A stretch of 64,000 nt of DNA from JAKFWI01 sp031399165 (lineage in GTDB: Bacteria; Pseudomonadota; Alphaproteobacteria; Caulobacterales; Aquidulcibacteraceae). The translations under genes were made by a program, and so were the position numbers. Below, one piece after another: positions 8,826-17,474 of the stretch. Below the pieces are notes generated by a model, which ran no database searches, had not been told where the DNA came from, and was given only the letters and a program-made list of their open reading frames with translations. The stretch is from contig JANNOO010000035.1 in the NCBI GenBank assembly GCA_031399165.1, forward strand, positions 62,001 through 126,000. Direction: 5' to 3'. Numbering within the stretch: the stretch's first letter is position 1; every line of letters starts with the position of its first letter.

Positions 8826-10091
8826 GTGGCTTACGACGACCGGCCTGAGCGCGGATGGCGGCGACGCGCGATTCTCAGGAGTTCGCTGGGCGCGGCCGCG
8901 ATGATGGGGCTGCAAGCCTGCGCGGCCACAGCCAAAACATCACGCGCTGGCAGGGCGCCGCTTGTTTCCAGCAAGCGCGCGGCGCTCGCGCCTATGCGCA
9001 TCACCCCGGACCAAATCGTGGACGTAAAATGCTGCTTGCGCCCGCTCCGCGCCGCCGGACCAAACCTAGGCGTTGAGAAGGCAGGCGGCGCGCTAGTCGT
9101 GCATAATTACGGACATGGCGGAAGCGGCTGGTCGCTTTCCTGGGGATCGGCCGACATCGCCGTCGGCAACGCGATGAGCGCCCTTCCCGACGCGGTCGCC
9201 GTCGTCGGTTGCGGCATTGTTGGGCTGACCACCGCCATTGTCGCGCTGCGGGCGGGACTTAAAGTCACAGTTTATGCACGAGATCCAATCGAACGCACGC
9301 GCACGTTCCGCGCCAGCGGATCGTTCACGCCCGACAGCCGCATCGCCCTTGCGGCGCAGACCGATCCGTCGTTCGCAGATCAGTGGGAGCGCATGACGCG
9401 CTTTTCTTGGAAAGCCTTTCGCACACTGCTTGGCGTCCCGGGCAATCCGGTGGAATTCATCGATTCATATCAATTGTCGGATCGGCCGATCGAACGGCGA
9501 GTCTGGCTGCCCGATCCGATGGTGACAGGAAGCTTTGCTACAAAAGGGCAGCCACAGCAGAACAGCGAGTTCGCCCGTTACAGTGATCGCATCAGGGACA
9601 TCGTGCCTCAAGCGCAGCCTTTGATACAGGAGGACATCCCCTTTCCGGTCGCTTACGCCACGCGCACGTCACAAATGCACTTCAACTTCACCAGCTACGC
9701 ACACATCCTGATGAGCGAATTCTTCGCCCGCGGCGGCCAATACGTGTCTCGAACCTTTCATAGCCCGGCGGAAATGGGAACGCTGAAAGAGAAGGTTGTA
9801 ATCCACTGCACCGGCTACGCAGCACGCGACCTTTGGCAAGATAAAACAGTCATTCCGGTGCGCGGACAGACAGGCTGGCTCGTGCCTCAGCCTGAAGCCA
9901 AATACGCTGTGCGCTACCACAACGTATCCCTGCTTTCCAAAACCGACGGGGTCGTGGTCATGAATACAAACCCTGATATTGGAGACATGCTGGGCGTCGG
10001 CGAAAGCCTAGAATTGCCGCGGCGCAGCGATATTGAAGCGGGGCTTACGCTGATCGCGCCGGTCTTCGCCAGCCGGGAGCGTGACGCGTGA
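8826..10091 (+). CDS. Exported FAD-dependent oxidoreductase, D-amino-acid-oxidase-like with permuted motif order
   Basis: Starts at the GTG at 8826, five bases after AAAGGAG. This is a much better start than the ATG at 8790, which has no such site. It has 421 residues. The N-terminus has a twin-arginine signal (RGWRRRAILRSS) and a lipobox-like LQAC, so it is probably a Tat-exported lipoprotein. The block RPLRAAGPNLGVE...HNYGHGGSGWSLSWGSA, which in D-amino-acid oxidases lies at the C-terminus, here comes first (about residues 70-110). The FAD-binding VVGCGIVGLTTAIVALRAG follows it. Substrate-domain features (VIHCTGYAARDLW, VPVRGQTGWLV) come last. The next gene, a cytochrome c, overlaps it by four bases, which suggests it works as a dehydrogenase passing electrons to that cytochrome. 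The substrate is unknown. Confidence 0.8.
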   Translation: MAYDDRPERGWRRRAILRSSLGAAAMMGLQACAATAKTSRAGRAPLVSSKRAALAPMRITPDQIVDVKCCLRPLRAAGPNLGVEKAGGALVVHNYGHGGSGWSLSWGSADIAVGNAMSALPDAVAVVGCGIVGLTTAIVALRAGLKVTVYARDPIERTRTFRASGSFTPDSRIALAAQTDPSFADQWERMTRFSWKAFRTLLGVPGNPVEFIDSYQLSDRPIERRVWLPDPMVTGSFATKGQPQQNSEFARYSDRIRDIVPQAQPLIQEDIPFPVAYATRTSQMHFNFTSYAHILMSEFFARGGQYVSRTFHSPAEMGTLKEKVVIHCTGYAARDLWQDKTVIPVRGQTGWLVPQPEAKYAVRYHNVSLLSKTDGVVVMNTNPDIGDMLGVGESLELPRRSDIEAGLTLIAPVFASRERDA

Positions 10092-10522
10092 AGTTCCGAG
10101 ACCTGCGACTGCTCCTGGTTCTGTCGATCCCGGCCCTGATCGCGGCGGCGCCCGCCGCCAAGACGCCAGGCGGCTTATACTCCGATGCGCAAGCGGTGGC
10201 TGGCGGCGTGCTTTACAGCGCACATTGCGCCATCTGCCACGGACGAATGCTTGAAGGCACGTTTGAAACGCCGGCGCTTCAAGGCCGCTTTATCGCCAAT
10301 TGGAGCAATGCCCCGTTAAGCGCGATGTTCGATTACATCAGAAACGCCATGCCACAATCTGCGCCCGGCTCGCTTGGATCCGATGAAAACGCCAAGATAC
10401 TGGCCTTTTTGCTCAAGATGAATGGCTTCCCCAGCGGCGGCCAGGAACTGTCTCCAGCCCAGACGGCGTCAATGCGCATGCTGAAACCAAGCGTGGGAAA
10501 GGCGGCAGCGCCTAACAAGTAA
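10088..10522 (+). CDS. Small c-type cytochrome paired with the permuted flavoenzyme
   Basis: 144 residues with a Sec signal (MKFRDLRLLLVLSIPALIAA) and one haem-binding motif, CAICH, near residue 47. Downstream Met residues (AMPQSAP, LLKMNG) could supply the sixth ligand. The GTG start at 10088 overlaps the flavoenzyme stop as GTGA, so the two proteins should be made together. The probable role is periplasmic electron acceptor for the flavoenzyme, linking it to the respiratory chain. This is inferred from the gene order and from the precedent of amine-oxidase-fold dehydrogenases such as NicA2 that use a cytochrome c. Confidence 0.85.
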   Translation: MKFRDLRLLLVLSIPALIAAAPAAKTPGGLYSDAQAVAGGVLYSAHCAICHGRMLEGTFETPALQGRFIANWSNAPLSAMFDYIRNAMPQSAPGSLGSDENAKILAFLLKMNGFPSGGQELSPAQTASMRMLKPSVGKAAAPNK

Positions 10523-10731
10523 TGGCGTGAAGGGGGCTGCTCGTGAAATGAATTCGCCCAAGCCTTTACGCTGACATTTTGAGCAAGTCTCAACGGCCGC
10601 ACCTGCCTCCGTATTCAGGAATTGCTTACACGCCACGCGCCTGTTGAATTACCCGGCAGAGGTTAAGAGCCTGACGGGGTTTCGAAAATGGAGATGGTGA
10701 CGGGCGCCGGCTTCCGGCGTAGTGCGCGTTG

Positions 10732-12474
10732 ATGCGCGCTGGCCGGCCAAACGTGGTAAGCGACGATGGTTGCAAGCCTCAATGGCAAGCGGACCGATTC
10801 TATGGAAAATCTTTGGCTGCCCAATCCTATCGCCAAAGATCGGCCAGAACGCCAAGCGAGCTGATAGGCGCTCTTGCTGCGATCGCTTTGTCCGGCCTGC
10901 TGCTCCTCATTGATTTGCTTTCCGATCGCCAGGACGAACTTCTAAATGTCTCCGCGATACTTGGCGAATTTGGCGCGGCCGCAGCCATATTTATGTTTCT
11001 TCTGCAGCAACGCCGAAACGGTTCTGTCGAGCGCGAAACCGTCGCGGAGCTGGCTTCTCTTGAGGGCGCAAAAGCCGCGGCTGAATCAGCCAACCGCGCC
11101 AAGAGCCGTTACCTTGCCGGGGTCAGCCATGAGGTCCGCTCGCCGCTTAACGCAATATACGGCTATGCGCAGCTTCTTGAGCGAAGCGGCGGCGTCGACC
11201 CCCGCGAGGCCGGGCGCGCGATCGGCCGCTCTGTAGAACATTTGATCAATCTGGTTGAAGGCCTGCTCGACATCGCGCAACTCGAGTATGGAGTCCTTCG
11301 CATTCGTAATGATGAAGTCAATCTTCGCGCCTTCCTCGATCAGATCGCCGCGATCATGCGGCCTGAGGCGCGCGCCAAGAATCTTGCCTTCGTTTACGAT
11401 TCGCCAGCGCATTTACCCGATCTGGTCCGCATGGATCAAAGCCGCGTACGCCAAGTCCTGATCAACCTTCTTATCAACGCTATCAAATTCACCCAACGCG
11501 GCTCGGTGAATTTTAGCGTTCGCTACGCGGGCCAGATAGTTACGTTCGAAATCCGCGATACCGGACCCGGAATTGCACCCGAGGACCAACAGCGCATCTT
11601 TGAACCCTTTCAGCAGGGCGCTGACGCAGACGGCACGGCCGGCCCTCAGGGACGGCTCGCGCCGCAAGGCGCAGGTCTGGGTCTGGCCATAGCCCGCACG
11701 ATCGTTGAGATCCTGGGCGGTAAGATGGAGCTCGAAAGCGAGCTTGGCGTCGGCACATGCTTTCGCGTGAAACTGATGCTCAGCGAAGTGAGTGGGCGGC
11801 TTACCTCTGCGGCATCGACGCGCCGACGCTGCGGGTACGAGGGCGGTGATCGCGCACTTTTACTCGTTGAGGACGATAAAGATCAGCGCCTTGTACTAGA
11901 ACGCCTCCTTCAGTCTGTCGGCTTTAAGGTTCAGGTAGTAGACAATGGCGAGGCCGCGCTTGCTCTGCTCGCGACGGAAATGTCCGATCTCGTCTTGATG
12001 GACCTTAGCCTGCCGGGCATGTCCGGCCTCGAAGCGAGCGCCCAGATCCGGGAGCAGTTAGGCGACCGCATCCGCATCGTCATGTTGTCAGCCAATAGCG
12101 AAGAGCGGGTGCACGCCCATTCCAAGGCGCGGCCTTACGATCGCTTCTTCGTAAAACCGGCTGAGTTCGAAACTTTGATCGAAACGATCGGCGAACTTTT
12201 GTCGCTGACATGGACGTGGGACGCGCATGATCAAGCGGAAACGCCCCAGGTTTTGTCGGTGCCCGCGGCAAAACCTCCATTCAGTGAGCACGCCTGGCAG
12301 CACATCGCGCGCATGAAAGAATATCTACGGATCGGATACGTCCGCGGACTCGATCATGAAATCGAAGCGCTTGAAAAAGCCGCCCCCGACGCGGCGCACT
12401 TCACCGGCCGGCTAAGTGACTGCCTGCACCGTTACGATCTCGCGCGCATGGCTCGGCTGCTTGAGGATATGTGA
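10732..12474 (+). CDS. Hybrid sensor histidine kinase with C-terminal receiver
   Basis: About 580 residues. Residues of about 45-90 hold two hydrophobic segments (LIGALAAIALSGLLLLIDLL and AAAAIFMFLL), so the sensor is a minimal membrane anchor with almost no periplasmic loop. A short coiled coil leads to the H-box SHEVRSPLNAIYGYAQLL, N-box NLLINAIKFT, and G-boxes DTGPGIAPED and GAGLGLAIA, all intact. A receiver domain follows (LLVEDDKDQRLVLERLL, phospho-Asp in LVLMDLSLPGMSG) and then a helical tail of about 60 residues. It overlaps the response-regulator gene by four bases and very probably signals to it. Neither the ATG at 10732 nor the TTG just before it has a good ribosome-binding site, so the start is uncertain. 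Confidence 0.9.
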   Translation: MRAGRPNVVSDDGCKPQWQADRFYGKSLAAQSYRQRSARTPSELIGALAAIALSGLLLLIDLLSDRQDELLNVSAILGEFGAAAAIFMFLLQQRRNGSVERETVAELASLEGAKAAAESANRAKSRYLAGVSHEVRSPLNAIYGYAQLLERSGGVDPREAGRAIGRSVEHLINLVEGLLDIAQLEYGVLRIRNDEVNLRAFLDQIAAIMRPEARAKNLAFVYDSPAHLPDLVRMDQSRVRQVLINLLINAIKFTQRGSVNFSVRYAGQIVTFEIRDTGPGIAPEDQQRIFEPFQQGADADGTAGPQGRLAPQGAGLGLAIARTIVEILGGKMELESELGVGTCFRVKLMLSEVSGRLTSAASTRRRCGYEGGDRALLLVEDDKDQRLVLERLLQSVGFKVQVVDNGEAALALLATEMSDLVLMDLSLPGMSGLEASAQIREQLGDRIRIVMLSANSEERVHAHSKARPYDRFFVKPAEFETLIETIGELLSLTWTWDAHDQAETPQVLSVPAAKPPFSEHAWQHIARMKEYLRIGYVRGLDHEIEALEKAAPDAAHFTGRLSDCLHRYDLARMARLLEDM

Positions 12475-13403
12475 ACGTTATGCTGTTGCCCGCTTATATG
12501 AACACCATTCTTGTTGTGGACGACGATCCAGATTGCCTGCGCTTTCTGACCGACGCCCTCGAACTAGCAAACATGTCGGCTCTGGTCGCGACATCTGGAG
12601 GAGCGGCGCTCCATCTGCTGAACAGGATCGTGCCGGATCTAATCTTGATGGACGCGATTATGCCCGACCTAGACGGCTTTGAAACCACACAGAAAATCAA
12701 ATCTAACCCTGACATGTGTGGCGTGCCGGTCATTTTCATGACCGGCCTTACCGAGGCCGAACATGTGGTCGAAGCGTTCGAGGTCGGCGGCATCGACTAC
12801 GTGCGCAAGCCGATTGAACTGTCGGAGCTTATGGCTCGGGTGCGGGCGCACCTGAATCAGAGCCGCGCGCTCCAAGCTAGCGTTGCCGGCCTCGATGCAA
12901 CGGAAAGACCAATCCTCGCGACCGACGCCGACGGCAGATTGCTTTGGTGTACGTCACGCGCCGAAGAAGCCATCGTGCGTATTGCGCCAAACTGGCGGCG
13001 CGCCAACTCGCAACTCCCCGTCGAGGTGCAAACTCAGATCGCGAGGCTGCTCACGCCCGGCAAAAGTGCGGGCGCCTCTGTGCGCATACGACAGATGAGC
13101 GAAGGCGATGAACTCGAGATGACCGTGATCGCACGCTACCGGCATAATGAAGTGCTTATCCGGCTTAGCGAAATCAGAGCCGACGGCGGTCTCATTCGAT
13201 TGCAAGAGCGACTGGCTTTGAGCCGCCGGGAAGCCGAAGTGCTGCTTTGGGTTAGCTACGGAAAAACCAACCGTGACATCAGCGAAGTGCTGGATATTAG
13301 CCCGCGGACCGTCACGAAGCACCTGGAGCGCATCTTTGACAAAATTGGCGTAGAGACACGATCGGCGGCGGCGGTAGTCGCCACACGCCTCATCGCTCAT
13401 TAA
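12471..13403 (+). CDS. Response regulator, receiver plus LuxR/FixJ-type DNA-binding domain
   Basis: 310 residues from the GTG at 12471, which overlaps the kinase stop as GTGA. ATGs at 12480 and 12498 are alternatives, the last giving MNTILVVDDDP directly. Order: receiver domain (VVDDDPDCLRFL, phospho-Asp in LILMDAIMPDLDGFE, Lys in VRKPIELSE), a PAS-like middle (GLDATERPILATDADGRLLW), then a LuxR-type helix-turn-helix (LSRREAEVLLWVSYGKTNRD, ISEVLDISPRTVTKHLERIF). It is the likely transcriptional regulator of the surrounding oxidation and uptake genes. An 18-base dyad in the next divergent intergenic region is a candidate site. Confidence 0.92.
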   Translation: MNVMLLPAYMNTILVVDDDPDCLRFLTDALELANMSALVATSGGAALHLLNRIVPDLILMDAIMPDLDGFETTQKIKSNPDMCGVPVIFMTGLTEAEHVVEAFEVGGIDYVRKPIELSELMARVRAHLNQSRALQASVAGLDATERPILATDADGRLLWCTSRAEEAIVRIAPNWRRANSQLPVEVQTQIARLLTPGKSAGASVRIRQMSEGDELEMTVIARYRHNEVLIRLSEIRADGGLIRLQERLALSRREAEVLLWVSYGKTNRDISEVLDISPRTVTKHLERIFDKIGVETRSAAAVVATRLIAH

Positions 13404-13429
13404 GCTGGCGGTTGGCGGAGTTTCGCCAT

Positions 13430-13975
13430 TTACTTCCCCTTCGGCGTCTTCGCCGCAATCGCCTCGATTTCAATCAGGTAATACGGGCCTACGAGGCCAG
13501 CGACCTCAAATGTTGAGCGCGCCACTGTGTTTGGATTTTCTGCAGTGCCAAAAAATTGGCGAAAGCCCTCATTGGCGCCGGCAAAGTCCATTTTTCCGAG
13601 GCGGGGATCGGCGGCGACAAACAAAGTCAACTTGACAAGGTCCGACATGGCATAACCTTGGGACTCAAGGACCTTTTTGATTTTCATCAGCACGCTGACG
13701 GTCTGGGTTTTTGTATCCCCCATTTCATCGAGGCTCTTAACCTCGCTCATCGGCTTTGTCGGATTGATTGGCGAAGCCAACTGACCAGAGACAATAAACG
13801 TCTCCATATTCGCACTTACGCGCACGCCGTCGAGAATAAGAGCGTTGGGATTTCCCTTGATGCGATTTACCTCTGAATACGCTGCTGTAGAAAACATGGT
13901 GCATGCAAGCATAACAGTGAAAGCAGCGACATGCGTTGCGTATCGCTGCGCAGAATATTTTTTTGCCATTTTCAT
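13430..13975 (-). CDS. Exported RidA-family imine/enamine deaminase homologue (first copy)
   Basis: RidA (YjgF/UK114) proteins hydrolyse reactive imines and enamines, normally in the cytoplasm. Here the RidA fold is preceded by a signal peptide. From the ATG at 13975 (MKMAKKYSAQ) a hydrophobic stretch leads to a cleavage site near STAAYSEV, and 181 residues result. An upstream start at 14059 is unlikely because it would put about 28 extra residues ahead of the signal. The RidA signature VARSTFEVAGL holds the Arg that binds substrate carboxylate, and YLIEIEAIAAK the conserved Glu. It is convergent with the response regulator and divergent from the TonB receptor. The periplasmic location fits deamination of products made by the exported flavoenzymes. 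Confidence 0.82.
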   Translation of the reverse strand: MKMAKKYSAQRYATHVAAFTVMLACTMFSTAAYSEVNRIKGNPNALILDGVRVSANMETFIVSGQLASPINPTKPMSEVKSLDEMGDTKTQTVSVLMKIKKVLESQGYAMSDLVKLTLFVAADPRLGKMDFAGANEGFRQFFGTAENPNTVARSTFEVAGLVGPYYLIEIEAIAAKTPKGK

Positions 13976-14029
13976 ACCCGCAGCCATTTGCGTACGCGCA
14001 GAAAGTGAAGAGGCGCACTCTGCAAGCCA

Positions 14030-14047
14030 ATACGCACAAATGCGTAT
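14030..14047. promoter_or_regulatory. 18-base dyad ATACGCA-N4-TGCGTAT, candidate operator
   Basis: A perfect inverted repeat with 7-base arms and a 4-base spacer, in the 210-base divergent gap between the exported RidA gene and the TonB receptor gene. The size and symmetry suit a dimeric helix-turn-helix regulator, and a LuxR-type response regulator is encoded next door. A matching half (CCAATACGCA) occurs at about 8760, 60 bases before the permuted flavoenzyme gene. Farther along the same gap ATCAGCT is repeated nine bases apart (14069 and 14078). Confidence 0.5.
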
Positions 14048-14186
14048 GGGCGGCGGCAATCCGGTTTGATCAGCTGAATCAGCTAACAGGCCAATATGCG
14101 CTCAGCAAAAAATGACTCTGTATTGTGTCGGGCTAATTCGTCCAGCGCAAACACAGCGAGGCGCACAACTAACGGGGAATTCGCAG

Positions 14187-16817
14187 ATGAAATCTAGCCA
14201 CAGGCTTATGTATACTTTGCTTCTCGCCACCAGCGCCTTGCCGTCGCTGGCGTTTGCGCAAGCCTCCTCGGCGCCGAGTGACGCAAGCGCGGGTCAAGGC
14301 GAAGATATCATCATCACCGGAACACGCGCGCGCGGCGTGCAAGCGGTCGACAGCGCCGCGCCGATTCAAATGGTAAGTGAAGCCGCCATCGAGCGAGTCG
14401 GCGTGCCAAACCTAAATCAGGCTTTGACGCGGCTAGTGCCGTCCTTCCAGGCCCAGACGCAAGGCACGGACATGGCGAGCTTCTCGCTAAGCGCGCGTTT
14501 GCGGGGCATCAACCCCAACCACACGTTGGTGATGGTCAATGGAAAGCGGCGTCATGGCAATTCCATCTTGCAAGTCGTCAACAGCGCCTTCGGCGGCTCA
14601 GCGGCGCCAAGCATCGATTTGATACCGCCGGATATTGTTGAGCGTATTGAAATTCTTCAGGATGGGGCCGCAGCTCAATATGGCTCAGATGCAATTGCGG
14701 GCGTCATAAACATAATCCTGAAATCGGATCGATCGGGTGGCACGATCAGGAGTTCTGTTGGCCAATACTACGATGGCGAGGGCCTTACCAAAAGCGTAAG
14801 CGGCAATTTTGCGCTGCCCGTTGGTGAAAATGGCTTCCTCGACATCAGCCTGTTCCATCGGTGGAACGACTATACGACGCTTGGCGAAGGCCAGACGACT
14901 GTACGAAATGTCGATGGCTCGACCGTCAGACTGACCGGCGCAAACACCAGGTTCCAGTCAATCTACGATACTCTTAACGCGCGGAACGGCACGGCGAACA
15001 TCAACGGCGGGCAGCCGAAATCAGAGCTGGACATCGCCTTTTACAATTTCGCTTACGATTTCGGCGTGGTCGAAGCCTATTCATTTGGCAACGTGTCCTT
15101 CCGGCATGGCTGGGCTTTGCAGGGCTATCGCCCGCCCAACCGCATTTGCGTCGCCGGGACGAGCGCAAGCCCCACTAACCCGGCCACCTGTTTTGAGCCA
15201 ACCGTGACCAACGGCATGGTGCCGCTGATTGAGGTCGAGCAAGACGAGTTCTCGCGTACAGGAGGCCTGCGCGGCGATATCGGCGGATGGAACTGGGATC
15301 TCTCAAATACTTATGCGGAGGACCAGGCGAACATCTACACCACGGGATCAGCCAACGCTTCGCTGTGGGCGGATACTTATGTCGCCGCGGCGCAAAGCAG
15401 CTCGACAACGGATCGCGCCTTTACGCCCCGCGATTTCTATGATGGCTCGTTCGTATTCACGCAGTCGACCTCGACGCTCGACATGAGTAAGGAATTCGGC
15501 GTTGGCCTTGAGGATCCGCTGACTTTCGCATTCGGCGCGGAATACCGGAAAGAAAATTATCAGATTCTGGCGGGAGACGACGGATCACGTTACGTCGAAG
15601 GCGGGCAATCTTTTCCCGGGTACGCGCTAAGCGACAGGACAAATGAGGAGCGTGACGCCAAGGCGGTCTACGCAAACGTCATCGTCAAGCCAGTGTCCGA
15701 TTGGAGCATCGATATCGCTGGGCGGTACGAAGACTACAGCGATTTCGGCGATACGACGATTGGAAAAATTACCAGTCGGTACGACTTCACGCCGGCTTTC
15801 GCTGTTCGCGCAACCGCGAGCACCGGATTTAGAGCGCCGACAATGGCTGAATCGTTTTATTCAGCCACCAACGTCGCACCGACCAGCGCCACAATTCAGT
15901 TGGCTCCTAACTCCGCTGGCGCTGCTTCGGCCGGCTTCAGTTCTCTCAAACCAGAAAAATCGACCAATTATTCAGCCGGCTTCGTGGTGCGGCCGACATC
16001 AAAGCTGATGGTCACGCTTGATGGCTATTTTATTAAGATCGACGATCGCATCGTTTCTTCGGGCCAGATCACTGGGCAGCGCAGTGGCGTACAGGTTCTT
16101 ACGCCGCTTATTAATGGCCAAACACCCTATGCTCTTGTTACAAACGCCATTGCGGCCAGCGGCAAGCAGATAGATCCGACCGTGCTTTCAACGGGGACGT
16201 TGTCGATCCAAACCTACACCAACGGAGTTGACACAGAAACAGTCGGCGCCGAACTGGCGGCGCGCTACCCAATCGATATGGATATCGGACGCCTCGACCT
16301 TACGTTGGGCATGAATTACAACAACACGGTCGTTACTGAAAATAGACTGGGGTCGCTGTTTAACGCCCAAGGCAGATCGTTCCTTGAAACGGTTTCGCCA
16401 AAATTCAAAACGACTCTCAGCGCGCTTTTCACGACCGGCCCGTTCAGCGCTAACTTTCGTGCAAACTACTACTCTCAATCGAAGCAATTGACGACACCGG
16501 CGATCAATACCACAGTCACCCTCAGCGGTGGTTATTATGAAGCGATCGTAAAACCCGCCACCATCTTTGACCTCGAGCTTGGTTACGACATTACAGAAAA
16601 AGCCAATTTTGCAATTGGCGCCAATAACCTGTTCGACAAGAAACCACAGACTCCGGGACTTATCCCGACGTCAGATATACCAGCCGGGTCTTCTTATCCG
16701 AACAACGGCACTTCGCCGTACATAAATGGCTCTACCACTATCAACGGAGAGTATGCGGGCGGGCCTTACGGCAGCAATGGCGGGTACTATTACGCCCGTC
16801 TGACATACGATTTCTGA
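14187..16817 (+). CDS. TonB-dependent outer-membrane receptor
   Basis: Active-uptake outer-membrane receptor of 876 residues. The ATG at 14187 has GGGGAA upstream and begins a clean Sec signal (MKSSHRLMYTLLLATSAL, cleavage after LAFA). A start at 14112 would add 25 residues ahead of it and is rejected. A TonB-box-like segment (GEDIIITGTRARG) is followed by the plug (TLVMVNGKRRHG, IEILQDGAAAQYGSDAIAGV) and a large barrel ending in YYYARLTYDF, the C-terminal aromatic needed for barrel assembly. It sits inside the amine-oxidation cluster, so it probably imports that pathway's substrate. The plug gives no hint of iron or vitamin specificity. Confidence 0.93.
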   Translation: MKSSHRLMYTLLLATSALPSLAFAQASSAPSDASAGQGEDIIITGTRARGVQAVDSAAPIQMVSEAAIERVGVPNLNQALTRLVPSFQAQTQGTDMASFSLSARLRGINPNHTLVMVNGKRRHGNSILQVVNSAFGGSAAPSIDLIPPDIVERIEILQDGAAAQYGSDAIAGVINIILKSDRSGGTIRSSVGQYYDGEGLTKSVSGNFALPVGENGFLDISLFHRWNDYTTLGEGQTTVRNVDGSTVRLTGANTRFQSIYDTLNARNGTANINGGQPKSELDIAFYNFAYDFGVVEAYSFGNVSFRHGWALQGYRPPNRICVAGTSASPTNPATCFEPTVTNGMVPLIEVEQDEFSRTGGLRGDIGGWNWDLSNTYAEDQANIYTTGSANASLWADTYVAAAQSSSTTDRAFTPRDFYDGSFVFTQSTSTLDMSKEFGVGLEDPLTFAFGAEYRKENYQILAGDDGSRYVEGGQSFPGYALSDRTNEERDAKAVYANVIVKPVSDWSIDIAGRYEDYSDFGDTTIGKITSRYDFTPAFAVRATASTGFRAPTMAESFYSATNVAPTSATIQLAPNSAGAASAGFSSLKPEKSTNYSAGFVVRPTSKLMVTLDGYFIKIDDRIVSSGQITGQRSGVQVLTPLINGQTPYALVTNAIAASGKQIDPTVLSTGTLSIQTYTNGVDTETVGAELAARYPIDMDIGRLDLTLGMNYNNTVVTENRLGSLFNAQGRSFLETVSPKFKTTLSALFTTGPFSANFRANYYSQSKQLTTPAINTTVTLSGGYYEAIVKPATIFDLELGYDITEKANFAIGANNLFDKKPQTPGLIPTSDIPAGSSYPNNGTSPYINGSTTINGEYAGGPYGSNGGYYYARLTYDF

Positions 16818-16822
16818 TGTGA

Positions 16823-16850
16823 AGGCGGCGGCTCCCTGTGGCCGTCGCCT
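16823..16850 (+). terminator. Hairpin after the TonB receptor gene
   Basis: AGGCGGCGGC and GCCGTCGCCT form a 10-base stem (one G-T pair) around an 8-base loop, six bases after the receptor stop. There is no U tract, so it may be a weak terminator or an mRNA-stabilising hairpin between the abundant receptor message and the following RidA gene. Confidence 0.4.
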
Positions 16851-16873
16851 CGGTGCAAATGTAGCGAGAGAGT

Positions 16874-17380
16874 ATGTGGATGCGAGAAATTTTTAGCGCC
16901 AGTGCGATGATCGCCGTTTTTTCTGTGTGCGCCTGCGCAACGGCCCCCGTCGCGGAAAAGCCCGCGATCACCAGAACACTCAACGCTCCGACGGCGACAA
17001 TATCGAGCGTAGTCGACGTTCCGGCGGGCAGTCGTCTTGTCTATCTTTCCGGCTCGGTCGCGTCACCACCAGATCCTGCCAAGCCCGACGAACTTGGTGA
17101 TACGGCAGCGCAAACCAAAAACATTCTTGCAAAGATCAAAACATCGCTTGAGAGCGTTGGCCTGACGATGGGCGATGTAGTGAAGATGACTGTGTTTCTT
17201 GTCGGCGTGCCCGAGAACAATGGGCAAATGGACAGCGCGGGCATGAATACGGTTTTCAGGACATTTTTCGGCACAGCCGAGCAGCCTAACCGGCCGGCTC
17301 GATCGACCGTCCAGGTCGCCCGGCTCGGCCGTCCCGCCGTTCTGGTTGAAATTGAAGCGATTGCCGCTAAAGCGCCTTAA
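16874..17380 (+). CDS. RidA-family lipoprotein (second exported copy)
   Basis: 168 residues. The N-terminus MWMREIFSASAMIAVFSVCA ends in a lipobox (SVCAC, Cys near 20), so this RidA homologue should be a lipid-anchored periplasmic protein. The RidA domain follows: LGDTAAQTKNILAKIKTSLE, then MGDVVKMTVFLVGV, then PARSTVQVARL with the substrate-binding Arg, and LVEIEAIAAKAP with the conserved Glu. Both key residues match E. coli RidA. It lies between the TonB receptor and the first amine-oxidase gene on the same strand. With the copy at 13430 this gives two independently exported RidA proteins, which is unusual for the family. Confidence 0.85.
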   Translation: MWMREIFSASAMIAVFSVCACATAPVAEKPAITRTLNAPTATISSVVDVPAGSRLVYLSGSVASPPDPAKPDELGDTAAQTKNILAKIKTSLESVGLTMGDVVKMTVFLVGVPENNGQMDSAGMNTVFRTFFGTAEQPNRPARSTVQVARLGRPAVLVEIEAIAAKAP

Positions 17381-17474
17381 CGGCGGCGATCGCGGCGTTT
17401 TCGGCTCCCGCTGGCCGTCAACACCGCATTGATGTTTGGCGATTAGCCGCATTTGGCACAAAGGAAACCTCTAT

